Source: Synergistaceae bacterium (GTDB lineage: Bacteria; Synergistota; Synergistia; Synergistales; Synergistaceae). Taken from it: DNA of 13,154 nucleotides. Every line of letters starts with the position of its first letter. Position 1 is the first letter of the stretch. The translations under genes and the position numbers were made by a program. Of this stretch, positions 1-5,987 are shown one piece after another. The notes below the pieces were generated by a model that made no database searches, was not told the DNA's origin, and saw only the letters and a list, made by a program, of their open reading frames with translations. The stretch is taken from assembly GCA_012727545.1 (NCBI GenBank), contig JAAYHA010000352.1, positions 1 to 13,154 of the forward strand, given 5' to 3'.

Positions 1-893
1 CCGACAATAAAGAACCCCATCGGATGGGATGCCCAGGGAACGGGTACGTTCATCCCGAAGAAGCTTGCTATCATCGTAGGGATCGCCATAACTATCGTAA
101 CAGAGGCAAGAAATTTCATGACCATGTTAAGGTTGTTGGAGATAACGGAGGCAAAGGCATCCATCATGCCCGCCAGAACATCTGTCTGGATCTGGGCCAT
201 TTCGATAGACTGGTCGTACTCGACCCTGACATCATCGAGAAGTTCTTCATCCTCTTCCCTGAATTTTATGAGGTGGTTGACCTGCGGATTGGAACATAGG
301 CGAAGCAGGCGTTCAACAACCACCCTGTTGGAACGAAGGGACATGGAGTAGTACGTAAGCCCCTTCTGGAGGTCCAGAAGCTGAAAAAGCTCTTCGTTCT
401 TCATGGAGAGGCGTAGGTCCTGCTCGATCCTGTCCGATTTCCTTGCCATCTGCCTCAGGTCCTTCAGGAAGAGCAGTGCAGAATGGTACAAAAGCTGGAA
501 GAGGAATCTGGTCCTTTTATAAGTGCTGAAATATCTGTACCGGGTTTCTGTAAAACTTTGAAGGATATCGTTGTGTTCCTGGCAGATCGTCACGAAAAAA
601 TCAGGTGTTACGATTATTCCTAGAGGAATGGTATCGTACTCTCCGGGCCTGTCTTCGTGGTTGACCGGAACATTGATAAGGACAAGTATGTGGTTGTCTT
701 CTATTTCGATACGGGAGGATTCTTCCGGGTCAAGTGCAGATCTTACGAAGTCCTGAGGAGCCTCTGTCAGTCTTTCCGTTATTATGAGTTCCTCTGCTGT
801 CGGTTTTATCAGGCTTATCCAGGCCCCTGATTCGATATTGTCCTGGCTGAGTTCAAGAAGCCTGTCGTCGAATGTCTTTGATATTTTGAGCAT
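1..893 (-). CDS. corA: CorA-family Mg2+/divalent cation transporter, 3' end off window
   Basis: The gene reads leftward from an ATG at 893-891 and stays open to the window edge, giving 297 complete residues; the second membrane helix and C-terminus are missing. The N-terminal two thirds is a soluble mixed alpha/beta domain followed by long charged helices (about residues 125-255). The first membrane helix is at about 258-279 and ends in the family signature Gly-Met-Asn (FFGMNVP, about residues 280-282), the selectivity motif of CorA channels. CorA proteins form pentamers in the inner membrane and import Mg2+, sometimes Co2+ or Ni2+. A strong GGAGG lies 8 nt before the ATG (906-902), which fixes the start. 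The gene has its own long upstream region with two possible promoters. Family assignment is strong; the transported ion is inferred. Confidence 0.93.
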   Translation of the reverse strand, partial: MLKISKTFDDRLLELSQDNIESGAWISLIKPTAEELIITERLTEAPQDFVRSALDPEESSRIEIEDNHILVLINVPVNHEDRPGEYDTIPLGIIVTPDFFVTICQEHNDILQSFTETRYRYFSTYKRTRFLFQLLYHSALLFLKDLRQMARKSDRIEQDLRLSMKNEELFQLLDLQKGLTYYSMSLRSNRVVVERLLRLCSNPQVNHLIKFREEDEELLDDVRVEYDQSIEMAQIQTDVLAGMMDAFASVISNNLNMVMKFLASVTIVMAIPTMIASFFGMNVPVPWASHPMGFFIV

Positions 894-980
894 TGTTTTT
901 TCCTCCCCCGCTGTTTTTCTGAATCATCCCGAGACCTGAAAAATGCAATTTTGCACAAATCAGTAGGTATCATCAAAAAG

Positions 981-1001
981 ATGCCATAGGCATAATATGC
1001 C
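981..1001. promoter_or_regulatory. Overlapping palindromes, candidate operator upstream of corA
   Basis: Two inverted repeats overlap here: ATGCC-ATA-GGCAT (981-993) and GGCATA-A-TATGCC (989-1001), giving three alternating GGCAT/ATGCC half-sites in 21 bp. They lie in the -35/-10 spacer and over the -10 of the candidate proximal corA promoter, where a bound protein would block RNA polymerase. The bound factor is unknown; a metal-responsive repressor would suit the corA context, but that is inference. Confidence 0.45.
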
Positions 1002-1011
1002 GTTATGTCAA
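983..1011 (-). promoter_or_regulatory. Candidate proximal corA promoter (TTGACA-17-TATGGC)
   Basis: The minus strand has a perfect -35 TTGACA at 1011-1006 and, 17 nt on, TATGGC at 988-983 as a -10 with only a partial match. Transcription would start near 976, leaving a leader of about 83 nt before corA. The spacer is occupied by a 13-bp inverted repeat, so this looks like a repressible promoter. The weak -10 makes it less certain than the distal promoter at 1223-1251. Confidence 0.45.
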
Positions 1012-1072
1012 AAAACCTGTTAAATGTACGGGAGTGAAGAGATGAAAAGGAAGAATATTGGTACATACTCCA

Positions 1073-1091
1073 CACCCGGCAGCGCCGGGTG
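1073..1091 (-). promoter_or_regulatory. Strong GC-rich hairpin in the corA leader
   Basis: A perfect 8-bp stem (CACCCGGC / GCCGGGTG) closes a 3-nt loop. No T-tract follows on either strand, so it is not an ordinary intrinsic terminator. It lies about 125 nt downstream of the start site predicted for the promoter at 1223-1251, so it would fold in the corA 5' leader. Its CCGGG arm could instead pair with the CCCGG of the palindrome at 1106-1115, so the two structures are mutually exclusive. Confidence 0.55.
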
Positions 1092-1105
1092 CTTGTTGAA
1101 AGTGC

Positions 1106-1115
1106 AGCCCGGGCT
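1106..1115. repeat. 10-bp perfect palindrome AGCCCGGGCT
   Basis: AGCCCGGGCT reads the same on both strands and borders a run of six A on the plus strand (1116-1121). On the corA transcript this gives U6 followed by the palindrome, the wrong order for a minus-strand terminator. It could act as a protein site or as one side of an alternative pairing with the hairpin at 1073-1091. Confidence 0.4.
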
Positions 1116-1222
1116 AAAAAATATTCACTAAGCGTCCTTGAGGTTCAGGACTGGGACTAGGACTATCCATAGACTGCTCCCTTCTTCGGACTTTGCCCGA
1201 CGCATCACTTTCCACGCAGTAA

Positions 1223-1251
1223 AGTTTAGTGCGCAACAACTGCAAGGTCAA
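1223..1251 (-). promoter_or_regulatory. Near-consensus promoter reading toward corA (TTGACC-17-TAAACT)
   Basis: On the minus strand TTGACC (1251-1246) and TAAACT (1228-1223) are separated by exactly 17 nt. The promoter sits directly after the rpsI terminator and predicts a start near 1216, giving either a separate small RNA or a corA leader of about 320 nt. Spacing and hexamers are good for a sigma-70-type promoter. The start site itself is not visible in sequence. Confidence 0.6.
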
Positions 1252-1260
1252 GCGGAAATA

Positions 1261-1309
1261 AACAATAAAAGAGGTATCTCAGGCAAAAAGGAGCACCCAA
1301 AATACCTCT
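1261..1309 (-). terminator. Intrinsic terminator of the rplM-rpsI unit
   Basis: Beginning 41 nt after the rpsI stop, the minus strand has an 8-bp stem AGAGGTAT / ATACCTCT (1309-1302 with 1277-1270) around a 24-nt loop, followed by the T-rich tract TTTTATTGTT (1270-1261). The stem is only moderately GC-rich and the loop is long. Its position immediately before a new promoter supports a terminator. Confidence 0.6.
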
Positions 1310-1350
1310 GCAAAAGCTCTTTAACAACGTTGGAACTAAAACTCGAAAAA

Positions 1351-1770
1351 CTAACGCTTTGAGAACTGCTTTGCTGCCCTTGCTCCCTTGAGTCCGACCT
1401 TCTTGCGTTCGACCATGCGTGAGTCGCGGGTAAGAAGTCCTGCTTTCTTCAGGGAAGGACGTGCTGCAGGGTACATCTTGAGGATCGCTCTTGCAACACC
1501 AAGGCGCACTGCGCCTGCCTGACCTGTAAGTCCGCCGCCGTGGGCATTGACGAAAACATCTATCTTGCCTTCTACGCCTGCGACCTTCAACGCTTCTGAT
1601 GCCTGTGTGGACCAGTAGTAGCGCGGAAGATAATCGTTGACTTCCCTGTTGTTGATAAGGAACTTGCCGTCACCTTCGCAGATGCGTACGCGGGCGATAG
1701 CGTTCTTTCTTCTGCCTGTACCCCATATGAAGGATACAGGGGCCGCTGTCTCTTTTTTCTTAACTGCCAT
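1351..1770 (-). CDS. rpsI: 30S ribosomal protein S9
   Basis: The 139-residue product carries the S9 signatures: GTGRRKNAIARVR near residues 17-29, the glycine-rich FVNAHGGGLTGQAGA segment in the middle, and the basic C-terminus ending in FSKR. In the ribosome this C-terminal tail reaches the P-site tRNA on the 30S subunit. The N-terminus (about 12 extra residues rich in Lys) makes it slightly longer than the usual 130. The ATG lies 18 nt after the rplM stop; GGGG at 1782-1779 sits 8 nt upstream and AGGAG overlaps the rplM stop. The rplM-rpsI pair is conserved across bacteria. A terminator follows. Confidence 0.98.
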   Translation of the reverse strand: MAVKKKETAAPVSFIWGTGRRKNAIARVRICEGDGKFLINNREVNDYLPRYYWSTQASEALKVAGVEGKIDVFVNAHGGGLTGQAGAVRLGVARAILKMYPAARPSLKKAGLLTRDSRMVERKKVGLKGARAAKQFSKR

Positions 1771-1788
1771 TTTTTACACCCCTATCTC

Positions 1789-2223
1789 CTAATCTATCTG
1801 CTCGGGTTTCTGAGCCTCGTGTGGATGGCTCGGACCGGCATATACTTTAAGCTTGCGATACATATCACGTCCAAGTTTGGTCTTGGGAAGCATACCCCAT
1901 ACGACTCTCTCGATCAGACGTTCCGGACGACGCTCAAGTACCTGCTGGTACGTAAGGGTCTTCAGTCCGCCAGGGTAGAGGCTGTGCGTGATGATCGTGG
2001 ACTGCAGGAGTTTTTTGCCTGTAAGTCCTACTTTTTCTGCGTTTACGACAACAACGAAATCGCCGGTATCAACGTGCGGCGTGTATGTCGGCTTGTGTTT
2101 GCCAATAAGTATACGGGCTACCTGTACTGCAAGACGGCCAAGGTGTTTGTCTGTTGCGTCGATCACATACCATTTGCGCTCAACTTCCGCACCCTTAGCC
2201 ATGAAAGAACGTGTTCCTATCAT
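1789..2223 (-). CDS. rplM: 50S ribosomal protein L13
   Basis: The 144-residue product matches L13 throughout: EVERKWYVIDA near the N-terminus, LGRLA (28-32), the TPHVDTGDFVVVVNAEKV core (about 48-65), GMLPK (110-114) and the C-terminal YAGPSHPHEAQKP. L13 is an early assembly protein of the 50S subunit. The ATG at 2223 is preceded by GAGGAGG at 2237-2231 with 7 nt spacing, which supports this start rather than the Met seven residues on. It is the first gene of the rplM-rpsI pair and follows a 149-nt structured leader. L13 autoregulates its own mRNA in some bacteria, so the leader may be its target. Confidence 0.98.
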   Translation of the reverse strand: MIGTRSFMAKGAEVERKWYVIDATDKHLGRLAVQVARILIGKHKPTYTPHVDTGDFVVVVNAEKVGLTGKKLLQSTIITHSLYPGGLKTLTYQQVLERRPERLIERVVWGMLPKTKLGRDMYRKLKVYAGPSHPHEAQKPEQID

Positions 2224-2372
2224 GGGTCTTCCTCCTCAAAAAAAGTGGATCACTAATATTTTATATTTCTTAAAGCTACTCGTCCGGTTCTCTGAAGCCG
2301 TGGCATACGTGCGCAAACGCACCGCACTTCAGGGACACTGCCTGTTAACGTGGGGGAAAACAGGCTGCGGGG
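2224..2372 (-). promoter_or_regulatory. Structured 5' leader of rplM-rpsI
   Basis: Between pncB and rplM the minus strand holds two inverted repeats. One is GCCTGTT/AACAGGC (2365-2359 with 2346-2340) without a following U-tract. The other is a longer hairpin closed by CTGAAG/CTTCAG (2332-2327 with 2297-2292), whose apex is GTGCG-TTTG-CGCAC. An A/T-rich TATAAA (2265-2260) could be a -10, but no -35 is visible 17 nt upstream (ACCGGA). Leaders that bind L13 are known in front of rplM in several bacteria; that this is one is inference. Confidence 0.45.
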
Positions 2373-3416
2373 CTAGAGTACGCGTTCAAGCCTCGGGTTG
2401 TCGATTATTCCGGGAAGACGTCCGCGTTTGGCGATAGGTCTTCCGTCGATCATTTTCAGGTCCATAGTCATATCCCTGGAAGTTCCATGGGTTATATAAC
2501 TGCCGACTCCGTAAACGCTTGCTCCGGCGTCGTTCATCATCTTTATGCGTTCAGGGGTAAGTCCGCCTGTAGCTATTACCTGTACATCTTTATAACCGGC
2601 AATATCAAGGCGCCATCTGATCTCACGAACCAGATCAGGGGTTACTCCGCCGCGCTCACCCGGTGTGTCAAGCCTGATTCCTGAAAGCTTATCACCCAGA
2701 CATTCTGCAACACGCATAGTCTCTTCCGCTTCATCCTTGAAAGTATCAACAAGCACTATACGCGGTTCCTCTGCAGGGATCTGACTGTCATATAGCTTTG
2801 CAAGCTTAACTGTGTCCCCGACTATCAATATTGCTGCGTGCGGGATGGTCCCCTTGGGCTCCTCATTGCACAGCTTGGCCGCTAAAATACAGCTCATAGC
2901 GCTGCAGCCTGCTATTTTCGCCGCTCTTTCCATTACCGGCGCAACAGCGGGATGTACATGCCTTGCTCCGAAACAGAGCACATTGCGTCCGTCCGCTGCC
3001 TCCACACATTCCCTTGCTGCCGTGGCCCACCCTGTTGATGATGCAAGCATGCCAAGCAATACCGTCTCATAAAGACCGAAGGATTCATAGGTTCCCGTAA
3101 TTCTCATCAGGACTTCTTTACCTTCAAAAGTGGATCCCTCGGGAATAGCTTCGACTTCCGGCGGGGCCGGGAATGTCCTGAAAAGCCGCAGGACTTCTTC
3201 AAGTCCTGCAAAAACACCGCTCTTGCGGGTAAATACCTCAGCTACGACAGGCGTCTCCAGCAAACCTGCTGAACGAAGCACGTCTCTCGTCTTTAAAAAA
3301 TAAATATCTGTAGTCCAACCTGTCAGCAGCTCTTCGTGAGTTGCAGAAAAAAGACGTCCTTCTGTCTCCTTGTATGAAGCAATATCTTTCTGGCTGTCAA
3401 GCCTCTTGAGCGGCAT
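2373..3416 (-). CDS. pncB: Nicotinate phosphoribosyltransferase (short, type II/archaeal-like)
   Basis: The 347-residue protein belongs to the nicotinate/nicotinamide phosphoribosyltransferase family, which joins nicotinate and PRPP to form nicotinate mononucleotide in the Preiss-Handler NAD salvage route. Visible motifs are TDIYF (36-40), the GARHVHP segment (150-156), GTIPHA (189-194), VDTFKDE (223-229), RLDTPG (248-253), ATGGL (282-286) and GVGS (303-306), spread over an alpha/beta barrel as in the family. At 347 residues it is shorter than E. coli PncB (about 400) and resembles the compact type seen in archaea and Thermus. It starts 9 nt after the secG stop with only a weak AGG upstream, so it is probably co-translated with secG. 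A quinolinate phosphoribosyltransferase is less likely given the TDIYF and GxRxxHP motifs. Confidence 0.88.
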   Translation of the reverse strand: MPLKRLDSQKDIASYKETEGRLFSATHEELLTGWTTDIYFLKTRDVLRSAGLLETPVVAEVFTRKSGVFAGLEEVLRLFRTFPAPPEVEAIPEGSTFEGKEVLMRITGTYESFGLYETVLLGMLASSTGWATAARECVEAADGRNVLCFGARHVHPAVAPVMERAAKIAGCSAMSCILAAKLCNEEPKGTIPHAAILIVGDTVKLAKLYDSQIPAEEPRIVLVDTFKDEAEETMRVAECLGDKLSGIRLDTPGERGGVTPDLVREIRWRLDIAGYKDVQVIATGGLTPERIKMMNDAGASVYGVGSYITHGTSRDMTMDLKMIDGRPIAKRGRLPGIIDNPRLERVL

Positions 3417-3425
3417 GGCAACGGC

Positions 3426-3653
3426 CTATCTTACGACGACCTGCAGGATGGAGAGGATCATAAATGCGAGCATCAGTCCTGCAGTTATTTTAGTCAGAGA
3501 TGACATGCGCTGCCATGTTCCTCCAGAATCTGCCTGAGTTCCGCCTCCGCCAAAAGATCCGGTGAATCCACCGCTTTTTCTGTGCTGCATCATTATAACT
3601 CCAATAAGAGCTACACAAACAAGGATGTGAAGGATTCCAAAAAGGATTTTCAC
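3426..3653 (-). CDS. secG: Preprotein translocase subunit SecG
   Basis: The 75-residue product has two membrane helices (about 2-22 and 53-73) joined by a loop with the SecG signature MMQHRKSGGFTGSFGGGG. SecG is the small accessory subunit of the SecYEG channel and aids SecA-driven export. A GTG at 3662 would give three more residues, but its first base is shared with the GGAGG at 3666-3662, so it cannot use that site. GTG at 3653 lies 8 nt after the same GGAGG and yields a normal MKILFGILHILVC start, so I chose it. It sits between rdgB and pncB in the long minus-strand run. Confidence 0.93.
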   Translation of the reverse strand: MKILFGILHILVCVALIGVIMMQHRKSGGFTGSFGGGGTQADSGGTWQRMSSLTKITAGLMLAFMILSILQVVVR

Positions 3654-3661
3654 AAACCACA

Positions 3662-3666
3662 CCTCC
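3662..3666 (-). promoter_or_regulatory. secG ribosome binding site that fixes the start
   Basis: GGAGG on the minus strand ends inside the upstream GTG (3662-3660) but is 8 nt from the next in-frame GTG (3653-3651). This supports the shorter 75-residue SecG. Confidence 0.7.
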
Positions 3667-3692
3667 AGAGTTTTCTGTCTTCCGCGGTCAGG

Positions 3693-4325
3693 CTATTGCT
3701 CCTGCACAGACCGGGAATTTTCCATAGTACGTACAGCATAGTATTGTAACACAGGTATGAGCATTTCTGCTATACCTTTTATTGCATGGGCCCTATGGGA
3801 AATTTTAGTTTTTACCCCGTCTCCAAGCTCAGAAAAAGTTTTGTCATAACCATCGGGTATAAATATAGGGTCATAGCCGAATCCGCCCATGCCGGATGGC
3901 CTTAATGCTATCCTTCCGCTGCAGCTTCCCTCATAAACAAGAGGGTCTTCCCTGTCGGGAAAGAATACCGCAATACAGGAGACAAAACGTGCCCCTCTCT
4001 CTTTTATGCCTTCCATTTCCGAAAGGAGCCAGTTTGTCCTGTCACTGTCAGTGCCGGAAACAACACGGGCAGAATGTATCCCGGGAGCTCCTCCCAGTGC
4101 AGTCACTTCAAGACCGCTGTCATCGGCGATAGCAGGCAGGCCAACTGCCTTAGACCAAGCCATCGCTTTCAGGAGAGCATTTTCTTCATAGCTGCTCCCT
4201 GTCTCATCTACCTCTGTATGAATGTCAAGATCCCCACCGAAAAGGAGTTCAATCCCTATCGGTGCAAATGCGTCTTTCATTTCACGGTACTTGTTTCTGT
4301 TGCCGCTTGCAAGAACTATCTTCAT
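3693..4325 (-). CDS. rdgB: RdgB/HAM1-type dITP/XTP pyrophosphatase
   Basis: This 210-residue enzyme hydrolyses non-canonical purine nucleoside triphosphates (dITP, ITP, XTP) to the monophosphate and pyrophosphate, cleaning the nucleotide pool. Diagnostic motifs are SGNRNK (7-12), YEENALLKA (46-54), ADDSGL (67-72) with the catalytic and metal-binding acids, GGFGYDPIF (147-155) and SHRAHA (176-181). The body is of normal length with a short tail of about 15 residues after the last core helix. Its ATG overlaps the rph stop as ATGA (4325-4322), so it is translationally coupled to RNase PH. The rph-rdgB pair recurs in many bacteria. Confidence 0.97.
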   Translation of the reverse strand: MKIVLASGNRNKYREMKDAFAPIGIELLFGGDLDIHTEVDETGSSYEENALLKAMAWSKAVGLPAIADDSGLEVTALGGAPGIHSARVVSGTDSDRTNWLLSEMEGIKERGARFVSCIAVFFPDREDPLVYEGSCSGRIALRPSGMGGFGYDPIFIPDGYDKTFSELGDGVKTKISHRAHAIKGIAEMLIPVLQYYAVRTMENSRSVQEQ

Positions 4326-5068
4326 CTTAAGAAAAGAGCCTTTTCCGCTTCTGTCATTTCAAGGGCTTCGGCCTGCATCCTGTGGATCTCACAGATCCCC
4401 TTCCATCCCAGGGAAAGGATCTCATCCAGTTCAGACCTCGAAAATACCCCTCCCTCACCGGTCCCCTGCAGTTCGACAAATTCTCCCTCTGATGTCATGA
4501 TGATGTTTGCATCGACATCTGCAGAAGAATCTTCTTCGTAGCACAGGTCCAGCATCGGCATTCCGCATACCTTGCCGGCGCTTACTGCTCCTATCTGTGT
4601 TCTGACAGGTATTTTTTCTATCATCGAACAGGAGACCATCCATCTAAGGGCGTCAAACAGCGCTACAAACCCTCCGGATATCGATGCGGTCCTTGTCCCC
4701 CCGTCAGCCTGCAGAACATCGCAGTCGATCCAGATGGTTTTCTCCCCAAGCCTGGTCATATCGACAGCAGCACGAAGGGAACGGCCGATAAGCCTCTGTA
4801 TCTCAGTTCCCCTGCCGTTGGGCTTCCCTTTGCTTATGTCCCTCTGTGTCCTCTGGTGTGTGGATCTTGGCAGCATTGAATATTCAGCGCTTATCCAACC
4901 CTTGCCGGTCCCCCTCATGAACGGGGGGACTTTGTCCTCTACTGAAGCTGTACAGAGGACCTTGGTATTGCCCCATTCAACAAGCACCGACCCTTCCGCG
5001 TACCTGCTGAATCCCCTTTGGAACTTGATCGGCCTGAGCTCGAATGGTTCTCTTCCGTCTATTCTCAT
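4322..5068 (-). CDS. rph: Ribonuclease PH
   Basis: The 248-residue protein is RNase PH, a phosphorolytic 3'-5' exoribonuclease that trims tRNA 3' ends and degrades structured RNA. It begins MRIDGREPFELRPI, the usual family start, and has the GRGTEIQRLIGRSLRA helix at about 85-100 with the phosphate-binding Arg near 86. The catalytic aspartates lie in DLCYEEDSSADVDAN (about residues 174-188). A GTG at 5098 would extend it by ten residues and overlap the upstream gene by 16 nt. I prefer ATG 5068 because it gives the standard N-terminus and lies 14 nt after the upstream stop, though the ribosome site (CGGGA) is modest. The stop overlaps the rdgB start by 4 nt. Confidence 0.95.
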   Translation of the reverse strand: MRIDGREPFELRPIKFQRGFSRYAEGSVLVEWGNTKVLCTASVEDKVPPFMRGTGKGWISAEYSMLPRSTHQRTQRDISKGKPNGRGTEIQRLIGRSLRAAVDMTRLGEKTIWIDCDVLQADGGTRTASISGGFVALFDALRWMVSCSMIEKIPVRTQIGAVSAGKVCGMPMLDLCYEEDSSADVDANIIMTSEGEFVELQGTGEGGVFSRSELDEILSLGWKGICEIHRMQAEALEMTEAEKALFLR

Positions 5069-5082
5069 TATTTCATATCCCG

Positions 5083-5964
5083 TCAGTTGATCTCCCACGG
5101 TCTTGTAAGATCCGCAGGTGACTTAACTCCTGATTCTTTCCCGTCTATGTAGAATTTGACCTTCTTAACAGGCGGAAAATTTTCTTTCATTGTCCGGACA
5201 AGCCCGGTGATCACCAGCGCTGCTTTGTCCTTGCCCAATGTCTTTAAGGATGAGCTGAAAGCTCCGGTCATATCAAGATAGAGCCAGTCTCCGCTCTTGA
5301 AAACATTGAGGACTCGGACATTGTTGTCCAGCATTTTGGTCTCTTTGAGTCCATCAATATAAACAGAGGCTACCTTTTCAATATCTTCTTCTGCCATTCC
5401 CTTTTTGATCTCGATCTCTCTCTCTGTATAAGCAGTTCCATCAGGAATGTATAGGTTGTACTTCACGTTGCCCGGGCCATTCGAAGAACTTGAGCCGGCG
5501 CTTACTCTCGCCGCCTCTGGCGCACTGCCTACAACATTTCCGACTCTTGGGCCTCCCTTTTTATCTGCCCAGTTGAAGAAGTAATTTGCACCCAGGTATC
5601 CGCACACAAAAAATATGGCAAGAAGTGCTATCCAGGCAAATACTCTGACAAGCAGAGGTGCCTTCTTACTATCATCATCTTCTTCATCTTCTTCAAATTC
5701 TTCGTCATAATCTTCGCTGTCATCGTCAATGCTCTCCCGCGAACGATCATTGTATTTCTCTTTTGGCTTGCCTTTTCCTGAGTACCTTGCGAAAAAGCCT
5801 TCTCGAAGATTATCTTTCTCCTCTTTCCTGGCTCTGTTTCTCTCATGCAAAGTGTCATCACTTTGTTGAGCAGAAGTACGCCTTACCGAGGGTTCGTCAA
5901 AATTTTCTTCTTCTTTTTTCTTTCTGATAATAAAATGGCGGGTTCTTTCCTCAGGATCCCTCAT
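5083..5964 (-). CDS. Single-pass membrane protein with C-terminal GerMN domain
   Basis: This 293-residue protein has a charged cytoplasmic region (1-102), one membrane helix (about 104-127) and an extracytoplasmic part. The cytoplasmic region contains a very acidic block of Asp/Glu at about 80-98 next to basic segments. After a Gly/Ser-rich linker (150-165) comes a GerMN-type domain (about 168-285; LYIPDG, VYIDGLKE, LYLDMTGAF, VKFYIDGKE). GerMN was named from spore germination proteins, but it also occurs in envelope proteins of non-spore-formers, and its biochemical role is uncertain. The ATG at 5964 has AGGAGG 8 nt upstream. The gene lies 23 nt after the amidase stop, so a shared role in peptidoglycan remodelling is a reasonable inference. 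Confidence 0.8.
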   Translation of the reverse strand: MRDPEERTRHFIIRKKKEEENFDEPSVRRTSAQQSDDTLHERNRARKEEKDNLREGFFARYSGKGKPKEKYNDRSRESIDDDSEDYDEEFEEDEEDDDSKKAPLLVRVFAWIALLAIFFVCGYLGANYFFNWADKKGGPRVGNVVGSAPEAARVSAGSSSSNGPGNVKYNLYIPDGTAYTEREIEIKKGMAEEDIEKVASVYIDGLKETKMLDNNVRVLNVFKSGDWLYLDMTGAFSSSLKTLGKDKAALVITGLVRTMKENFPPVKKVKFYIDGKESGVKSPADLTRPWEIN

Positions 5965-5987
5965 GCATTATTCCTCCTGTAATACGA

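Larger units (their letters stand above)
894..1350 (-). other. 457-nt non-coding stretch: rpsI terminator, promoters and long corA leader
   Basis: No convincing protein gene lies here. Read on the minus strand the order is: the rpsI terminator (1309-1261), a promoter (1251-1223), a complex leader with long-range complementarity (GAAAGTG 1212-1206 with CACTTTC 1104-1098, enclosing about 100 nt), a local hairpin GTCCT/AGGAC near 1153-1136, the palindrome 1106-1115, the hairpin 1073-1091, a second promoter (1011-983) with an operator-like repeat, a TGCAA-AA-TTGCA repeat (954-943), and the corA ribosome site. I could not match the leader to a riboswitch class or small RNA family. It may be a corA leader or an independent RNA. 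Confidence 0.5.

Noticed and set aside
815..1075. 86-codon minus-strand reading frame overlapping the start of corA
   Set aside because: It lies in a different frame from corA, overlaps its start and its promoter/operator region, has low-complexity composition and no ribosome site.
1171..1198. Minus-strand sequence reminiscent of SRP RNA domain IV (UCC stem, GAAGAA loop, GGG then AGCAG)
   Set aside because: The 3' AGCA side of the symmetric loop is present, but the 5' side reads AAAG instead of the conserved CAGG, the loop is not the usual tetraloop, and the outer arms do not form the long SRP hairpin.
1271..1300. Plus-strand CTCAGGCAAAAAGGAGC resembles the 3' part of a glycine riboswitch
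   Set aside because: The upstream aptamer core is missing and no plus-strand gene follows.
1271..1309. Minus-strand GGGTGC...CTGAGATACC resembles the first half of a TPP riboswitch
   Set aside because: The second half of the aptamer (the GGATAA...GCCAGCG part) is absent, the element follows rpsI rather than preceding a thiamin gene, and it is better explained as a terminator.
1138..1362. 74-codon plus-strand reading frame
   Set aside because: It covers the promoter and terminator region between corA and rpsI on the opposite strand and looks like no known protein.
2340..2365. Hairpin GCCTGTT/AACAGGC as a terminator for pncB
   Set aside because: No U-tract follows on the minus strand and the loop is 12 nt, so it is treated as part of the rplM leader instead.
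1819..2437. Long plus-strand frames opposite rplM
   Set aside because: They are antisense shadows of an unmistakable L13 gene.
5628..5861. 77-codon minus-strand frame within the GerMN gene
   Set aside because: It is an alternative frame of the acidic repeat-like codons of the GerMN protein and has no start signal of its own.
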